Origin: Penium margaritaceum
Lineage: Eukaryota > Streptophyta > Zygnematophyceae > Desmidiales > Peniaceae
Reading direction: 5' to 3'
NCBI GenBank assembly: GCA_023375785.1
Contig: SZWC01015234.1
Location: 5,702-53,464, forward strand
DNA: 47,763 bases
Made by a program: the position numbers and the translations under genes. Shown here piece after piece: positions 9,955 to 19,894 of the stretch. How positions within the stretch are numbered: position 1 is the first letter of the stretch; each line of letters opens with the position of its first letter. The notes under the pieces are model-generated. The model had not been told where the DNA came from and did not search any database. It saw nothing but the letters and a program-made list of their open reading frames with translations.

Positions 9955-10365
9955 AAGTTTGACGAGGAGTACAAGGGCAACCAACCGGTGATACTGCTGC
10001 AAGTACAACCCCGAGGTTGCAAGATTCGCAGAACGGTACAAGCACTTTTGGATGGAGGGGCCTCTCACAGTTTTGTAACCAACATGGTTAAAAACTGGGT
10101 TTGCAAACCAAAACAGGGGTGTTTGAAAGAAAACCATCGATGGGAGATTGCACATACGGAGACTCTAAGAACCACTACAACTGCAAGTGGGAGACTTGCA
10201 AGACGTAACTGTCTGGAGGTCTTTTCCAATGAGTGACCACAAAATCATTCTCGGATGTGATTTCCTGTACAAGCACAATCCACATATCGACTGGAACAGT
10301 GGTGACGCCTATCTGGAATTCAACGGTGCCAAGCAACAACTTTCGCAAGAAAGATGACAATGAAA
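9955..10365 (+). pseudogene. G2 aspartic protease pseudogene
   Basis: The frame from 9988 contains LLDGGASHSFV, the retroviral-type protease active-site loop, with Gly where the family has Ser or Thr in D-S/T-G. After a frameshift the downstream segment reads MSDHKIILGCDFLYKHNPHIDW (10231-10296, split here only by description), the conserved ILG-x-D-W/F-L element at the C-terminal side of gypsy proteases. It lies between gag and RT, as expected. The Ser-to-Gly change and the frameshift indicate loss of function. Confidence 0.75.
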
Positions 10366-10473
10366 GTATCGGAGGTGGAAGCAGCAGAGGAAACCGCAAC
10401 GAACGAGAAGCGACAACCTGTGTAGCCGATGCCACTCAACGTGGCCAAGCACTGTATGTGACGAGGGGCTCGT

Positions 10474-11365
10474 GTGTGGCTCATACATCTTGAGCCAATG
10501 GAGAAAGCGGAAGTGGCAGCAACTAACTCATCGGTCTCATTAGCCTCATCGGCCTCATCGGCATCAACAAAGTTTGCGATAGTTCTCCAGGAGTTCGCAC
10601 CTCTCGTCCGAGAGTTTACGGATGACTTCTCCGACGAACTCCTAAAAAACCTGCCACCACGACGTGACATCGACCATCGCATCGAACTGAAACCAGGAAG
10701 CCGATTCACAGTTCAGGGGGCCTATCGGATGAGCGACAATGAGCTGACTAAGATAAAAAAGCAACTCGACAAGGTGCTGAGTCAGGGTTTCATCTGCCCA
10801 TCCACGTCACCATACACCGCACCAATACTAGTAGAATGAAAACTGGCGAGATACGGGTGTGCGTGGACTACCGGGCATTGAACGACGCTACCATCAAGAA
10901 CCACTACCCTCTCCCTCGTACCGATGAACTTTTTGACCAACTTCGAGAAGCTCAGATTTCTACTAAAGTCGACCTACGCCGCGGTTATCACCAGATCCGC
11001 GTGGCAGACGCCGACATTGAGAAGACGACATCCCAAACAAGCTATGGGAATTTTGAGTTCATGGTCATGCCGTTTGGACTCACGAATGCCTCGGTGCAAT
11101 TCGTGGTGGCAATGAACAATACTTTCCGTCTGTACCTTGATGATTTTCTCTTGGTATCCCTCGACGACATTCTCGTGTACAGTCGCACCCCGGAGGAGCG
11201 CGGTGGACATCTTTGAAAAGTTCTCAAAATTGTACAAAGAAATGAATTCTTTGGAAAACCCTCGAAGTGCGACTTCGGTCCCGGTTCGTTCAAGTTTTTG
11301 GGTCATATCATCAACGATAGATGGAACTCCATGGATCCGTTTAAGTGGCAGCAATTGCTGATTGG
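10474..11365 (+). pseudogene. G2 reverse transcriptase pseudogene
   Basis: The frame from 10474 covers the N-terminal RT region (FRMSDNELTKIKK-like, then FICPSTSPYTAP) and ends at a TGA at 10837. The next frame, 10836-11216, covers the core: VCVDYRALNDATIKNHYPLP, then KVDLRRGYHQIR, MPFGLTNA and the catalytic SLDDILVYS with the Asp pair at 11163-11168. The family usually has FLDDIL, so Phe is replaced by Ser. A further frame change lies near 11216, before GFLGHIIS-like sequence at about 11285-11310. The protein would copy element RNA into DNA inside virus-like particles; this copy cannot produce it in one piece. Confidence 0.85.
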
Positions 11366-11990
11366 CCGACGCCGACCAACGTCCGAGACATACAAGTCTT
11401 CCTCTGCTTCTACAATCACTACAGGCGTTTCACATGGGATTACGCCCGAGTGTTAGCACCTCTCTCCGACCTCACTCGAAAAGAGAATGAGTGGCGGTGG
11501 GAAGTCAACAAAGAAGAAGCGTTCACCGTTTAGCGGGACACGCTGACCTCGACGCCAGTCCTACGATTAGCCAATCCAATGATTGACTATGTCATGGGTA
11601 CCGACACCTCCGACCAAGCCATTGGCGCGGTTCTCTTATAGGATCATGGCAACGAAGAGCAGCAGGTTGCATACATGTTACGAAAGCTGTGTGGACCGGA
11701 ACTCAACTATGATGTACAAGAGAAAGAACTTGTGGCGGTCGTACACGCATTTATGACGTGGCGGTGCTATCTTGAATACCGTCGATTTGCGTACGTATCA
11801 ACCATCACACGTAGAAACATCTGAAGACACGGTCAAACCTCAGTACACGTCAAACCCAATTGATGGAGTTTCTCGAATCCGGGTTCTACTTTGATAGTGA
11901 GTATCGCCTGGGCAAATTCAACAGAGCAGGTGCACTTAGCCGCCGACCAAATTTGATGGCTAAGGCAGCAACGCTTCAATTTCAACGAAA
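11345..11990 (+). pseudogene. G2 RNase H pseudogene
   Basis: WPTPTNVRDIQVFLCFYNHYRRF (only partly kept to consensus) is the connection between RT and RNase H in gypsy elements. The domain then reads MGTDTSDQAIGAVL with the first catalytic Asp, and LNYDVQEKELVAVVHAF with the catalytic Glu. TAG stops lie at 11531-11533 and 11639-11641; the second replaces the Gln expected before DHG. The final part reads NRAGALSRRP, the family's NVVADALSR segment. Confidence 0.8.
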
Positions 11991-12092
11991 TCCGTATCTC
12001 AAGCAGTTTTCACACGTGGCTGCGACCAGCATGGCGGATATGACAAAGCCAAGTTCTGGCACGATGCATCCTATTGGCGGCGGTGATGTCGG

Positions 12093-13170
12093 GTGGTCGT
12101 ACCCCCGAACAAAGAAATCAGCCGCATGCTACTGAAGGAATGCCACGACACTAGTCCACGTGGACATTTCGGAGAAGACAAGATGGTGAAGAAGCTGGCA
12201 AAGTACTACTGGTGGGACAAAATGCAAGCCGATGTGGCAAACTTCTACAAATCATTCGGCACGTGTCAGCGAAAAGAATTGCGTCGCACGCGGCCACCCG
12301 AACTTTTACAGCCACTACCCATTCCAACGGAACCATGGACCGACATCCCCATGGACTTCGTCACTCGATTACCAGTCATACCAGAGAGGTATGACGCAAT
12401 CCTCGTGGTGGTCGACAGGTTCTCCAAAATGTCCCATTTATCCCAACAACGACCACCGTCACCACCGAAGGAACAGCATGGTTGTTTCTAAACAACATCG
12501 TACGGCTACACGGCGTGCCGAGAACCATCACACGCGACAGAGACGGTCGATTCACCAGCCATTTCTGGCGTTAACTGATGACTCACTACGTTAGTCAGAT
12601 CAAGCTTTCCACGGCGTTCCACCCTCAAACCGACGGCCAAACCGAGGGGACCAATCAGACGCTCGAACAACTTCTCCGAAAACTATGCGAGCCGAACGGT
12701 ACATATTGGGCAGCCAAAATGCCGACTCCGGAACTCGCATACAACTCGGCGACGTCCATCAGAACGGGTAAAAATCAGTTTAAAGTGGTGTATGGCAAAC
12801 GTTCAGCCACACAAGCTGGACTTCACACCCTGAGCAACATTCCCGCGGTCGACATCCAACGATGCGATTCTCTACCATCTGTGACGAAACACAGCAGACG
12901 CTCGCGAAGACACAAGCGGCGATGAAGCGAGCAGTGGACCGACATCGTAGCGGCGACGTGTTCACCGTTGGCGACAAATTTCTCCTCTGTTTTGCAGACA
13001 TCAAACTCCACGGAGCGGACTGTTTGAAACTCAATGGTTGGGACGAATTGAGATCGAGCACATGCAAATTCCCGTGGTTGCGCGACTCAAGCTCTCCGTC
13101 ACGATACAAGTTCATCCGGTGTTCCACATCAGGAGGCGATCTGTCTCGCACAGTTTGACAACTTCGACCA
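12093..13170 (+). pseudogene. G2 integrase pseudogene
   Basis: The frame from 12093 contains HDTSPRGHFG (His pair of the zinc-binding domain) and GTCQRKE, where the second Cys of the CxxC pair is replaced. PMDFVTRLP holds the first catalytic Asp. A frameshift near 12480 follows, with TRDRDGRFTSHFW carrying the second Asp. In a third frame (12578-12925), FHPQTDGQTEGTNQTLEQL holds the catalytic Glu. The C-terminus reads VGDKFLL, then VHPVFHIRRR, just before the 3' LTR. At least three frame changes and the zinc-finger substitution make it inactive. Confidence 0.85.
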
Positions 13171-13546
13171 GTTTCAAGAATCATCGACAGAAGTGTCACG
13201 ACCTTCCGGTCAACTTCTCAACGCATGGAGATTTATCGAGATTTATAAAGATGCATCTCGCATCTTCGCGGTCGATCTTCGAAGGCCCCTGATTCCTCGG
13301 CGGAGGTTCTCGATCCAACCACTCACGATGCGACTCCACATGCGTTGCTCGACATTCGACCCAATGACCCTGACTACGTCTCGTTTGTAACTCGACACTT
13401 GTACATGTGTGTTTGATCGTTTCGACACTTGTCATCGAAGTACACTTGCCTTTTATTGAAAATTTGTTAATTTTCCCAAATTATCAAGTCGTGTTCTGCC
13501 TCACAACTCATACATGTTTAGCATCCATGCTCCGTTCGGCAAAACA
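13135..13546 (+). repeat. G2 3' LTR (left limit 13135 or 13194)
   Basis: Colinear with the 5' LTR at a constant offset of 5062 bp. The canonical start TGTCACGA is at 13194 and the end ...AAAACA is at 13546. The 59 bp before the canonical start also match the 5' copy. The TATATAT seen in the 5' LTR is changed here. Confidence 0.8.
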
Positions 13547-13955
13547 ATTAGAAGGTTTAATTATTTAACCAAAGAAGGTAATTTGGAACGGATTGCAATA
13601 AATTTGGCCTCTTTTCCATTTTTTATGATAAATGGGTGCATTTTGGAAGTGAATATGGAAATTTTAGGGCTACATAAGATCTTTTTCTTTAGATTGGGGT
13701 TGGCTTGGAAAGGCCCGTGTTGTCAGGGCTACCTGGACTAGGATCAGCCAGAAATGTGGGCTTCTCGGTATTTCCCCGAAAATTAGCAGGAACTTCGTCC
13801 TTGCCCGCTGACTAACGGCCGGCGATCGCACCTCGTTGGTGCGAGGGGGACTGCACTGCACCAGTACTACTCTACCAAGCACCGTTCTGCTTTGTCGCGC
13901 AAGAAGTCGCGCAACTCTGCCTCCGACTTCGCAACCCCTGTCAAGGGCTCCTGCA
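13547..13955 (+). promoter_or_regulatory. Upstream and 5' untranslated region of the lectin gene
   Basis: Non-coding sequence between the G2 3' LTR and the lectin start. AT-rich to about 13700, then GC-richer with pyrimidine-rich stretches (about 13850-13950), consistent with a 5' UTR. No definite TATA box or intron signal was assigned. The lectin frame is open back to 13836, but the upstream 40 codons are low-complexity and lack homology to the domain. Confidence 0.4.
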
Positions 13956-14426
13956 ATGGGTGTAACCTTCAAGGCAAAGGGAAAGTGGCCCTCGGGCACC
14001 GTTGTCAGCATTCAAAATGCCAAGAACGAATTTTTGTCCAAGGTTCCTGGTGCCAAAAAAGTTGTTTGCATGCGCGAGATCTGCGAGGTGGAGCACGGCA
14101 GCGAGTGGACTCTCCTGAAGCAAGACGACCACACCTACCAGATTAGCCATACTTACTCGGGCTTGTGCCTGGATGTGTTTGAGGAGAGCAGGAAGGACGG
14201 TGCGCCCGTCCTTTTGTGGTCCACCACGGGCCACAAGAACCAGCTGTGGGAGTTCTCGAAAGCCAAGGGTGGGCATTACTACATTCGGGCTGCCCACTCG
14301 CACAAAGCCCTCGACATGATCGATGGCAAGGCCGACAAGATTGGCCAGTGGGACCTTTGGGGCGGCCCCAACCAGCTCTGGAAGATTAGGATCTTTGGCA
14401 CGGACACGTCTAGCGACAGCGACTAG
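13956..14426 (+). CDS. R-type (beta-trefoil) lectin-domain protein, 156 aa
   Basis: Intronless frame encoding a single beta-trefoil lectin-like domain. Two Q-x-W motifs typical of the ricin-B/CBM13 fold are visible (NQLWEF near residue 91 and NQLWKI near residue 142), with related segments EWTLL and GLCLDV. Such domains bind galactose-type or other glycans. There is no signal peptide, membrane segment or catalytic domain, so a soluble intracellular carbohydrate-binding protein is inferred, not a toxin. An in-frame ATG at 13836 would add 40 residues. The ATG at 13956 is preferred because the domain starts there (MGVTFKAKG) and the context AGCAATGGG is reasonable. The tail GTDTSSDSD is Ser/Asp-rich. 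The stop is TAG. A near-identical partial copy follows the gap. Substrate and role are not determinable here. Confidence 0.85.
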   Translation: MGVTFKAKGKWPSGTVVSIQNAKNEFLSKVPGAKKVVCMREICEVEHGSEWTLLKQDDHTYQISHTYSGLCLDVFEESRKDGAPVLLWSTTGHKNQLWEFSKAKGGHYYIRAAHSHKALDMIDGKADKIGQWDLWGGPNQLWKIRIFGTDTSSDSD

Positions 14427-14594
14427 CGGGAGTCCACGTTTCCAACTCTTCCAAGCAGTTTCTTGGTGCCTTCTTGCTCATGTCTCTTGTGTTTGCTTGG
14501 ACCCACGCCCGTCTGCATGTCTTCCATCCACGTGTGTGTAGTACTTGTAACTGAGCATAGTTGCGTGCAGACGGTTTAAGGAAGAATTCCTCCA

Positions 14595-14620
14595 CCCGGC
14601 CAGTTGTCTAACTGGCCGGG
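14595..14620 (+). other. Perfect hairpin in the 3' region of lectin copy 1
   Basis: CCCGGCCAGTT (14595-14605) and AACTGGCCGGG (14610-14620) form a perfect 11-bp stem with the 4-base loop GTCT, 169 nt after the stop codon. It may be part of the 3' UTR. A near-perfect version follows copy 2. Confidence 0.75.
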
Positions 14621-14680
14621 TGTAAACCTTCATTTGATGCCTGGACGCAGCAGACACTGTCAACGACGTTACTGCATATG

Positions 14681-15084
14681 NNNNNNNNNNNNNNNNNNNN
14701 NNNNNNNNNNNNNNNNNNNNNNNNNNNNNNNNNNNNNNNNNNNNNNNNNNNNNNNNNNNNNNNNNNNNNNNNNNNNNNNNNNNNNNNNNNNNNNNNNNNN
14801 NNNNNNNNNNNNNNNNNNNNNNNNNNNNNNNNNNNNNNNNNNNNNNNNNNNNNNNNNNNNNNNNNNNNNNNNNNNNNNNNNNNNNNNNNNNNNNNNNNNN
14901 NNNNNNNNNNNNNNNNNNNNNNNNNNNNNNNNNNNNNNNNNNNNNNNNNNNNNNNNNNNNNNNNNNNNNNNNNNNNNNNNNNNNNNNNNNNNNNNNNNNN
15001 NNNNNNNNNNNNNNNNNNNNNNNNNNNNNNNNNNNNNNNNNNNNNNNNNNNNNNNNNNNNNNNNNNNNNNNNNNNNNNNNNNNN
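14681..15084. other. Assembly gap (404 N)
   Basis: 404 undetermined bases. The sequence before the gap (ending ACTGCATATG) and the sequence after copy 2 (same ACTGCATATG at 15575-15584) are homologous. The gap therefore either hides the 5' half of a tandem lectin copy or joins two haplotype versions of the same locus. Confidence 0.95.
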
Positions 15085-15330
15085 GAGGAGAGCAGGAAGG
15101 ACGGTGCGCCCGTCCTTTTGTGGTCCACCACGGGCCACAAGAACCAGCTGTGGGAGTTCTCGAAAGCCAAGGGTGGGCATTACTACATTCGGGCTGCCCA
15201 CTCGCACAAAGCCCTCGACATGATCGATGGCAAGGCCGACAAGATTGGCCAGTGGGACCTTTGGGGCGGCCCCAACCAGCTCTGGAAGATTAGGATCTTT
15301 GGCACGGACACGTCTAGCGACAGCGACTAG
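15085..15330 (+). CDS. R-type lectin, second copy (3' 81 codons; 5' part in gap)
   Basis: It begins in frame at the gap edge and ends at the same TAG. The 246 coding bases appear identical to 14181-14426, so it has the same last two Q-x-W motifs and the same acidic tail. The 254 bp after the stop differ from copy 1 at about 16 positions. It may be a recent tandem duplicate with coding-region gene conversion, or the other allele placed in tandem by the assembler. Function is as for copy 1. The N-terminal half cannot be described. Confidence 0.75.
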   Translation, partial: EESRKDGAPVLLWSTTGHKNQLWEFSKAKGGHYYIRAAHSHKALDMIDGKADKIGQWDLWGGPNQLWKIRIFGTDTSSDSD

Positions 15331-15498
15331 CGGGAGTCCAAGTATCCAACTCTTCCAAGCTGTTTCTTGGTGCCTTCTTGCTCATGTCTCTTATGTTTGC
15401 TCGGGCCCACGCCCGTCTGCATGTCTTCCATCCACGTGTGTGTAGTACTTGTTGCTGAGCATAGATGCGTGCAGACGGTTTAAGGAAGAATTCCTCCT

Positions 15499-15524
15499 CC
15501 CGGCCAGTTTTTTAACTGGCCAGG
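15499..15524 (+). other. Hairpin in the 3' region of lectin copy 2
   Basis: CCCGGCCAGTT and AACTGGCCAGG flank a TTTT loop. One stem pair is broken compared with copy 1 (G to A), while the loop has changed at two of four bases. Confidence 0.65.
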
Positions 15525-15584
15525 TGTAAACCGTCATTTGATGCCTGGACACAACAGACACTGTCAACGACGTTACTGCATATG

Positions 15585-16279
15585 GTGCTGTGTGGCTTGG
15601 CGTAAGATGTTTTTTTTTCTACAGCTCCATGGCTTACAGCTGACTTTCCTCCCAGACATGGAGTTATCTCGGGATCAAAGGAAAAGCAAGGGAGGGGGTA
15701 GTGAGGCTGAGTTCTTCACAACTTAGCCCATCTTTTACAGCTTTGTCCACATGTGGCAATGGAACATTTTTGTCCTCCACGTTTGATGAGGTTCATGAAT
15801 GTTGTGTACCTGCTGAATCTTTTCTTCCGCCAGATTTGGGGGCAAGGCATGCCTTGTGCCCCCATTGAAGTGATGTGAGCAAGTGTTGCTTTAGGACAGT
15901 GACGTATGGATACGAGAATCCTCCGAGACTCGCCAAGTGAGAAGGCACACAGTGGCGGGCTTGTTATGGGGACTGAACTGCTAACAACCCTCCACTCACG
16001 CACCTATTTGCTTCCTCTGATATGCCGCACACATTTGTAACTCCTCTCTCATCATACTTCACGGTATACACACGCCAAGGGCTCCACTACTACTGCTGTC
16101 ATTCTGAAGTGCGCATGGTTATGATTGGGTATGCTCTCTTGCCTGGAGGCTTCACAAGGCTGCAACACGAGACTGCATTGCTTGCAGCTTGAAAGTGGTT
16201 GATTCTGTGGTTGCACAGTGTGATTGTTGTCATTGAGTTGGAAATTAACCTGTATACTTCAAGTTGGAGTGTTTGGAGT
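15585..16279. other. Intergenic sequence between the lectin copy and the copia nest
   Basis: No coding region, RNA gene or repeat family could be assigned. The first part probably continues the lectin 3' flank. The bases just before 16280 (GGAGT, 16275-16279) flank the end of the element C 3' LTR, but the matching flank at the other end of C lies outside the window. Confidence 0.5.
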
Positions 16280-16776
16280 TGAGAAGCTGCTAGGAAGCTT
16301 CCTAACCTTGTCGCTGCTGACGTGGCGACAGTGTCCAGTCAGCTGGCGCATTAGCAAGCAAGCAGGTGCAAGAAACAGCAAGGGTCAGGCTAGGGAGACG
16401 TGCAAAGTCTCATAAGCTCCATCAGCTTAGTAAATGCAGAGAAAGATGACAACTGACAAGCAAACAACATAAATAGCAAACGCGGCGCACGGCGGATGAC
16501 GCACGCGACAGTGTCCATTTGTCCTAAAACCGGCCCAAAACCACTGTTTTGCCCGTAACTCTGCGCACAAGTACCCAAATGCAACATCGTCTGAACCTAG
16601 AGATGCAGAACATCGAGCCAGACGCTACATCTGGTTATACGCACAAGTCCGGCATCGATCGGTAGACAGATAATGCAAAACATGCAAATCGGGCTTGAGA
16701 GTCAGTCCACCGAGAAAACTCTAGCGCATGCAGAGGAACCGCAAAGCCCCCAGACAAGCACCCAGGATGTCGAGGC
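16280..16776 (-). repeat. Element C 3' LTR, distal part
   Basis: Read on the minus strand it ends ...GCTTCTCA and aligns with positions 160 onward of the A LTR, including GTTCAGACG and the TTTTGGGCCGGTTTTAGGAC stretch. It also aligns with 39979-40330 (C 5' LTR). The left half of the LTR is found at 33854-34008, on the far side of the B insertion. Confidence 0.85.
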
Positions 16777-16888
16777 TGCCGGTTTTTTTCTCACATCTCT
16801 CATTATGCTCTGTTGTGTCCTCCCGGCTTATGTACATCAGCATGCAGGTGACTGACGGCGAGACTCGACGCTGCTGGAGTGTCATCCG
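16777..16888 (+). repeat. Element B 5' LTR, left piece
   Basis: It matches 33007-33118 of the 3' LTR, including the T-run followed by CTCACATCTCTCATT, and ends with ATCCG, the duplicated target of A. Confidence 0.85.
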
Positions 16889-17529
16889 TGTTGTGCTTTG
16901 TGCCGTTCCTGTACAGTTTACTGTGACCACTCGGCCGTGTCCATACTCGTGCAGATCCCTGAGGCAGGCGGCCCTTGTGACACCGGCGCGACGATATGCG
17001 GTGGACTACGAGCTTGGAGCTGATCGACCACTGTTCCGGAGCCCCAGATGCCACCAGGACTCTTTGCTGTGTTTTTTACGTCTTGCAGGCGTCTTTCGGC
17101 GGACTGGCCATGAGGCCTATTTGCATGTTTTTACATTGTATGTCCTCTGTCTGTCAATGGATGCATGCATGTGACCAGTCGTAGCGTCCGTCTTTTGATT
17201 CTGCACGTCTAGGTTCAGACGACGTAGCATTCGGACATGTGTGCACAGAGTTACGGCCAAAACAGTTGTTTTGGGCCGGTTTTAAGACAGCTGTTGGACT
17301 GCCGCGTACGACACCCGCCATGCGCCGCGGCAGGTACTTATGCCATGGACCTGTCATTTGTCATTTCTCTCTGCATATGCTGTATTGAAGCATTCTGACA
17401 CTGTGCCTTGTGTCTCCTAGCCAAACCCTTGCCGTTATGTGTACGACCTGTGACTGTCGTCACTGTGTGATCAGGCACTGACACCCGGTAAGCGGCTGGG
17501 TTGCTAGGAGGCTTCTACGCACTTTCTCA
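16889..17529 (+). repeat. Element A 5' LTR
   Basis: 641 bp, starts TGTTGTGCTTTGTGCC and ends CTTTCTCA. It is colinear with the 3' LTR and with the LTR pieces of element C on the other strand. No unambiguous TATA box was assigned. Confidence 0.94.
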
Positions 17530-17541
17530 TCGTATCAGAGC
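17530..17541 (+). other. Element A primer-binding site
   Basis: TCGTATCAGAGC matches the initiator tRNA-Met complement with one mismatch at the second base and directly follows the 5' LTR. Confidence 0.8.
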
Positions 17542-17559
17542 AGTGAGACAGTTCTCATT

Positions 17560-18180
17560 GAGCTGCGCAGCAAAGACGCAGCAGAGCAGCAGCAGTGAGA
17601 GTCACCGCTGCAGCAGAGTTCATGGGGTCTATTGGAGACGGCCGGTCGCCGTCAACACACTCCACCCACCACGTGAGATCGCAGCTACAGAGGCAGCAGC
17701 AGCGGTGTGTACCAACACATAGAGGTGTGTGGCGGCTGCAGTGCGTGCAGCCGCCCTCCCACAGCCGCAGTAACAGAGCAACAGCAGCAGAGGCGGCGGC
17801 AGCAGCAGCGCAGCAGAGCGGCCGTAGCAGTAGCGTGGCAGCAACGGCAGCAGCAGCAGCGCAGCAGCAGCGGCGGCAGCAGCAGCGCAGCAGCAGCGTC
17901 GGCAGCAGCAGCGCAGCAGCGGCAGCGGCGGCAGCAGCACACCAGCAGCAGCGGCAGACGCGGCGGCCACAGCGGAGCAGCAGCGGCAGTAGCAGCCGCA
18001 GCAGCAGCGCAGCAGTGGCAGCAGCAGCAGCGCGCGGCGGCGGCAGCCAGCAGCAGCTGCAGCGCGCAACAGCAGCAGCAGCAGCAGCGCAGCCACTGCA
18101 CACGCAGCTACGCAGCTGCTGCTGCAGCTGACAGCACAGCTGCAGCAGCAGCTGGGCGGAAGCTGCTGCGAAGCTTCCGC
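17560..18180 (+). repeat. CAG/GCAGCA-rich leader of element A
   Basis: Dense, imperfect CAG and CGG trinucleotides over about 600 bp between PBS and gag. All frames here give poly-Gln, poly-Ser or poly-Ala (or Cys/Leu on the other strand); they are compositional and not taken as genes. Confidence 0.85.
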
Positions 18181-18298
18181 GGAGCTGTCGTGCGCCATCG
18201 CGAAGCGGCTCCACACTCGCGCAGAACCGTGACAAAAGCAAGAAAAAAAGCAAAAAAAAGGAAGGAGGGGACAAGCTGACATCAGAATTGTTGATTGA

Positions 18299-18345
18299 TG
18301 ACGTCATCAGGTCGTGCTGACGTCAGCAACCACTTGCTGACGTCA
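18299..18345. promoter_or_regulatory. Three TGACGTCA palindromes upstream of element A gag
   Basis: Perfect TGACGTCA at 18299-18306, 18318-18325 and 18338-18345, about 20 bp apart, 120-170 bp before the gag ATG. A weaker TGACATCA is at 18277. This 8-mer is the CRE-type core bound by bZIP factors; binding here is an inference. Confidence 0.6.
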
Positions 18346-18467
18346 GCATTACATAGCCAAATTTTCACCCGGAAAGTCTAAAGTTGCCAGGGTTTCAACT
18401 CCTCGAGAAACGCAGACGGTTTTGAAATCCGACAAACTTGACCTGTTGTCCCATAGTGAGCAGCGAC

Positions 18468-19894
18468 ATGAGTTCGCCCGACGACAAGGACAAGGGGCCA
18501 GGTGATCCCTCCTCCTCTTCTTCAGGGGTATTGAGCCCTCGCTTGCAGGCCATTGCGGACCTCCGCAGCCAGCAGGATGAGCTGGGTCGTATGTAGCGAG
18601 AGCAGACTGACGCGATCCGCACGCTGACTGAGCGTCTACGTGCTCAGTCCACGGCTCCTTCACGGATTTCTGAGGGAGCCGCCGGCGTTGCGACTTGTAC
18701 CCAGCACTCGGCCGAGGTGCCCGTGACAGGTACTCCGCCTGCTTCACCTCCTGCTGTGGTTTCTCCACCACCTGCTCACCTCCTTGATGACGAGCCAGTC
18801 ATGCCAGGCTTCGAGGATGACTCCCAGGAGCAGGAGATTCGTCTTTTACAGGACCGCCTCCGTCAGCTGCAGACGGGTACCCGACCTCCACCCGTGTCCC
18901 CGATAAGATCGTCACCTGACTTCCCCGGTGATCACCCTCTCCCAGGGGTTTTTCCGTTTCTCGCCCTCCTCAGCCTGCGATTCCTCTCCCCACGGAGCGG
19001 CAGCCAAAGGACTTTGAGACACCACCTCCACGGTACATCAGCGAGGATGGATCTGACTGCTTGGAGATCCTGTTTCAGGTGTGGGCCACTTCCGAGGGAG
19101 TGTGACCTTACTACCACAGCCCATACCAGTCTACAGATCCAGCACAGGCGCTGACAGCAGCCCGGGCCATGCGCGGACTTCTCTATGCCATGCCACGCAA
19201 GACTGTCGTCGACTTCCGCCCCTTCCTCGGCGAGGCTGGCACAGGCACCGGAGCTGATCCTCGTGGAGGCTGGGATCTGGCGCTGTCCCTACTGGCCGCA
19301 GAGACGCACGCCACGCGTGCGTCACACATTCATGCTTTCCACTCGCTCCGTCAGGGGCCAGCGGAGCCTGCGGCGGATTACTAGCGACGCGCCATGCGTA
19401 TCTACACGCGTCTGGGGACCTCAGGGGGCACACAGCTGTGGGCGCTTCGGACGATCATGCTCAGAGTTCGTCTGGAGTACACCGATATCTTCACACGGTA
19501 TAGCGACGCTGCCCTCGAGCCTTTCTCAGCCACTCTACAGCTGCTCCCTTGGGCACATCAGCTTTTTTTCCAGGTGACATCAGCCCGCGAGGCAGCAGTA
19601 GCGCATCAGGAGACTTCCCTCGCTGCAGCAGTCATCGCATCACCACCATCTGCCCTCGTGTAGTCACCCTCATCCACCTCCATCACTACCTCATCTTCCT
19701 CCTCCTCTTTGACCCCGTCTGCACCCACGCAGACGCAGGGCATTGTAGCAGCTGCCCAGGGGAAGAAGAAGAATAGGAGGTGCGGATCGGGTCAGCAGCA
19801 GCCGTCATCAAGTGGTAGCAGTGGCCGTTCCGTGCACTGCTATAGCTGTGGAGGCGCCCATCGCTACACCAAGTGCCAGCAGCCACTTGACTAG
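18468..19894 (+). pseudogene. Element A gag pseudogene
   Basis: It starts MSSPDDKDKGPGDPSSSSSG at 18468, with TAG at 18594 and a frameshift at about 18950-19000. Before the shift a heptad-like stretch (DLRSQQDELG, then LQDRLRQLQ) suggests a coiled coil. After it, the capsid-like part resembles gag of B (shared PKDFETPPP). Another TAG is at 19382-19384. The C-terminal zinc knuckle CYSCGGAHRYTKC (19838-19876) has spacing C-x2-C-x3-H-x4-C, one residue short of the usual C-x2-C-x4-H-x4-C. A basic segment (KKKNRR) precedes it. Gag would form the particle and bind element RNA. Confidence 0.75.

Larger units (their letters stand above)
8073..13546 (+). mobile_element. Ty3/gypsy retrotransposon G2 (both LTRs, coding region broken)
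   Basis: LTR-PBS-gag-protease-RT-RNase H-integrase-LTR in the gypsy order. Both LTRs are diverged but colinear at a constant spacing of 5062 bp. The PBS is tRNA-iMet type. All domains are recognisable and keep many family motifs, but stops and frameshifts occur in every one, so the copy is non-autonomous. No chromodomain was found after integrase, unlike G1; the integrase C-terminus runs straight into the 3' LTR. No clear 5-bp target-site duplication was found (5' flank AGAAG or CCTCT, 3' flank ATTAG). Confidence 0.88.

Noticed and set aside
13956..14426. A ricin-like toxin
   Set aside because: Only a lectin domain is present; there is no ribosome-inactivating domain, signal peptide or linker.
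14595..14620. Bacterial rho-independent terminator
   Set aside because: The stem has no following T-run and the context is eukaryotic retroelement-rich DNA.
17555..18307. Long frames on both strands (poly-Gln, poly-Ala, Cys/Leu-rich)
   Set aside because: They follow from CAG/CTG trinucleotide composition in every frame, with no domain and no conserved start.
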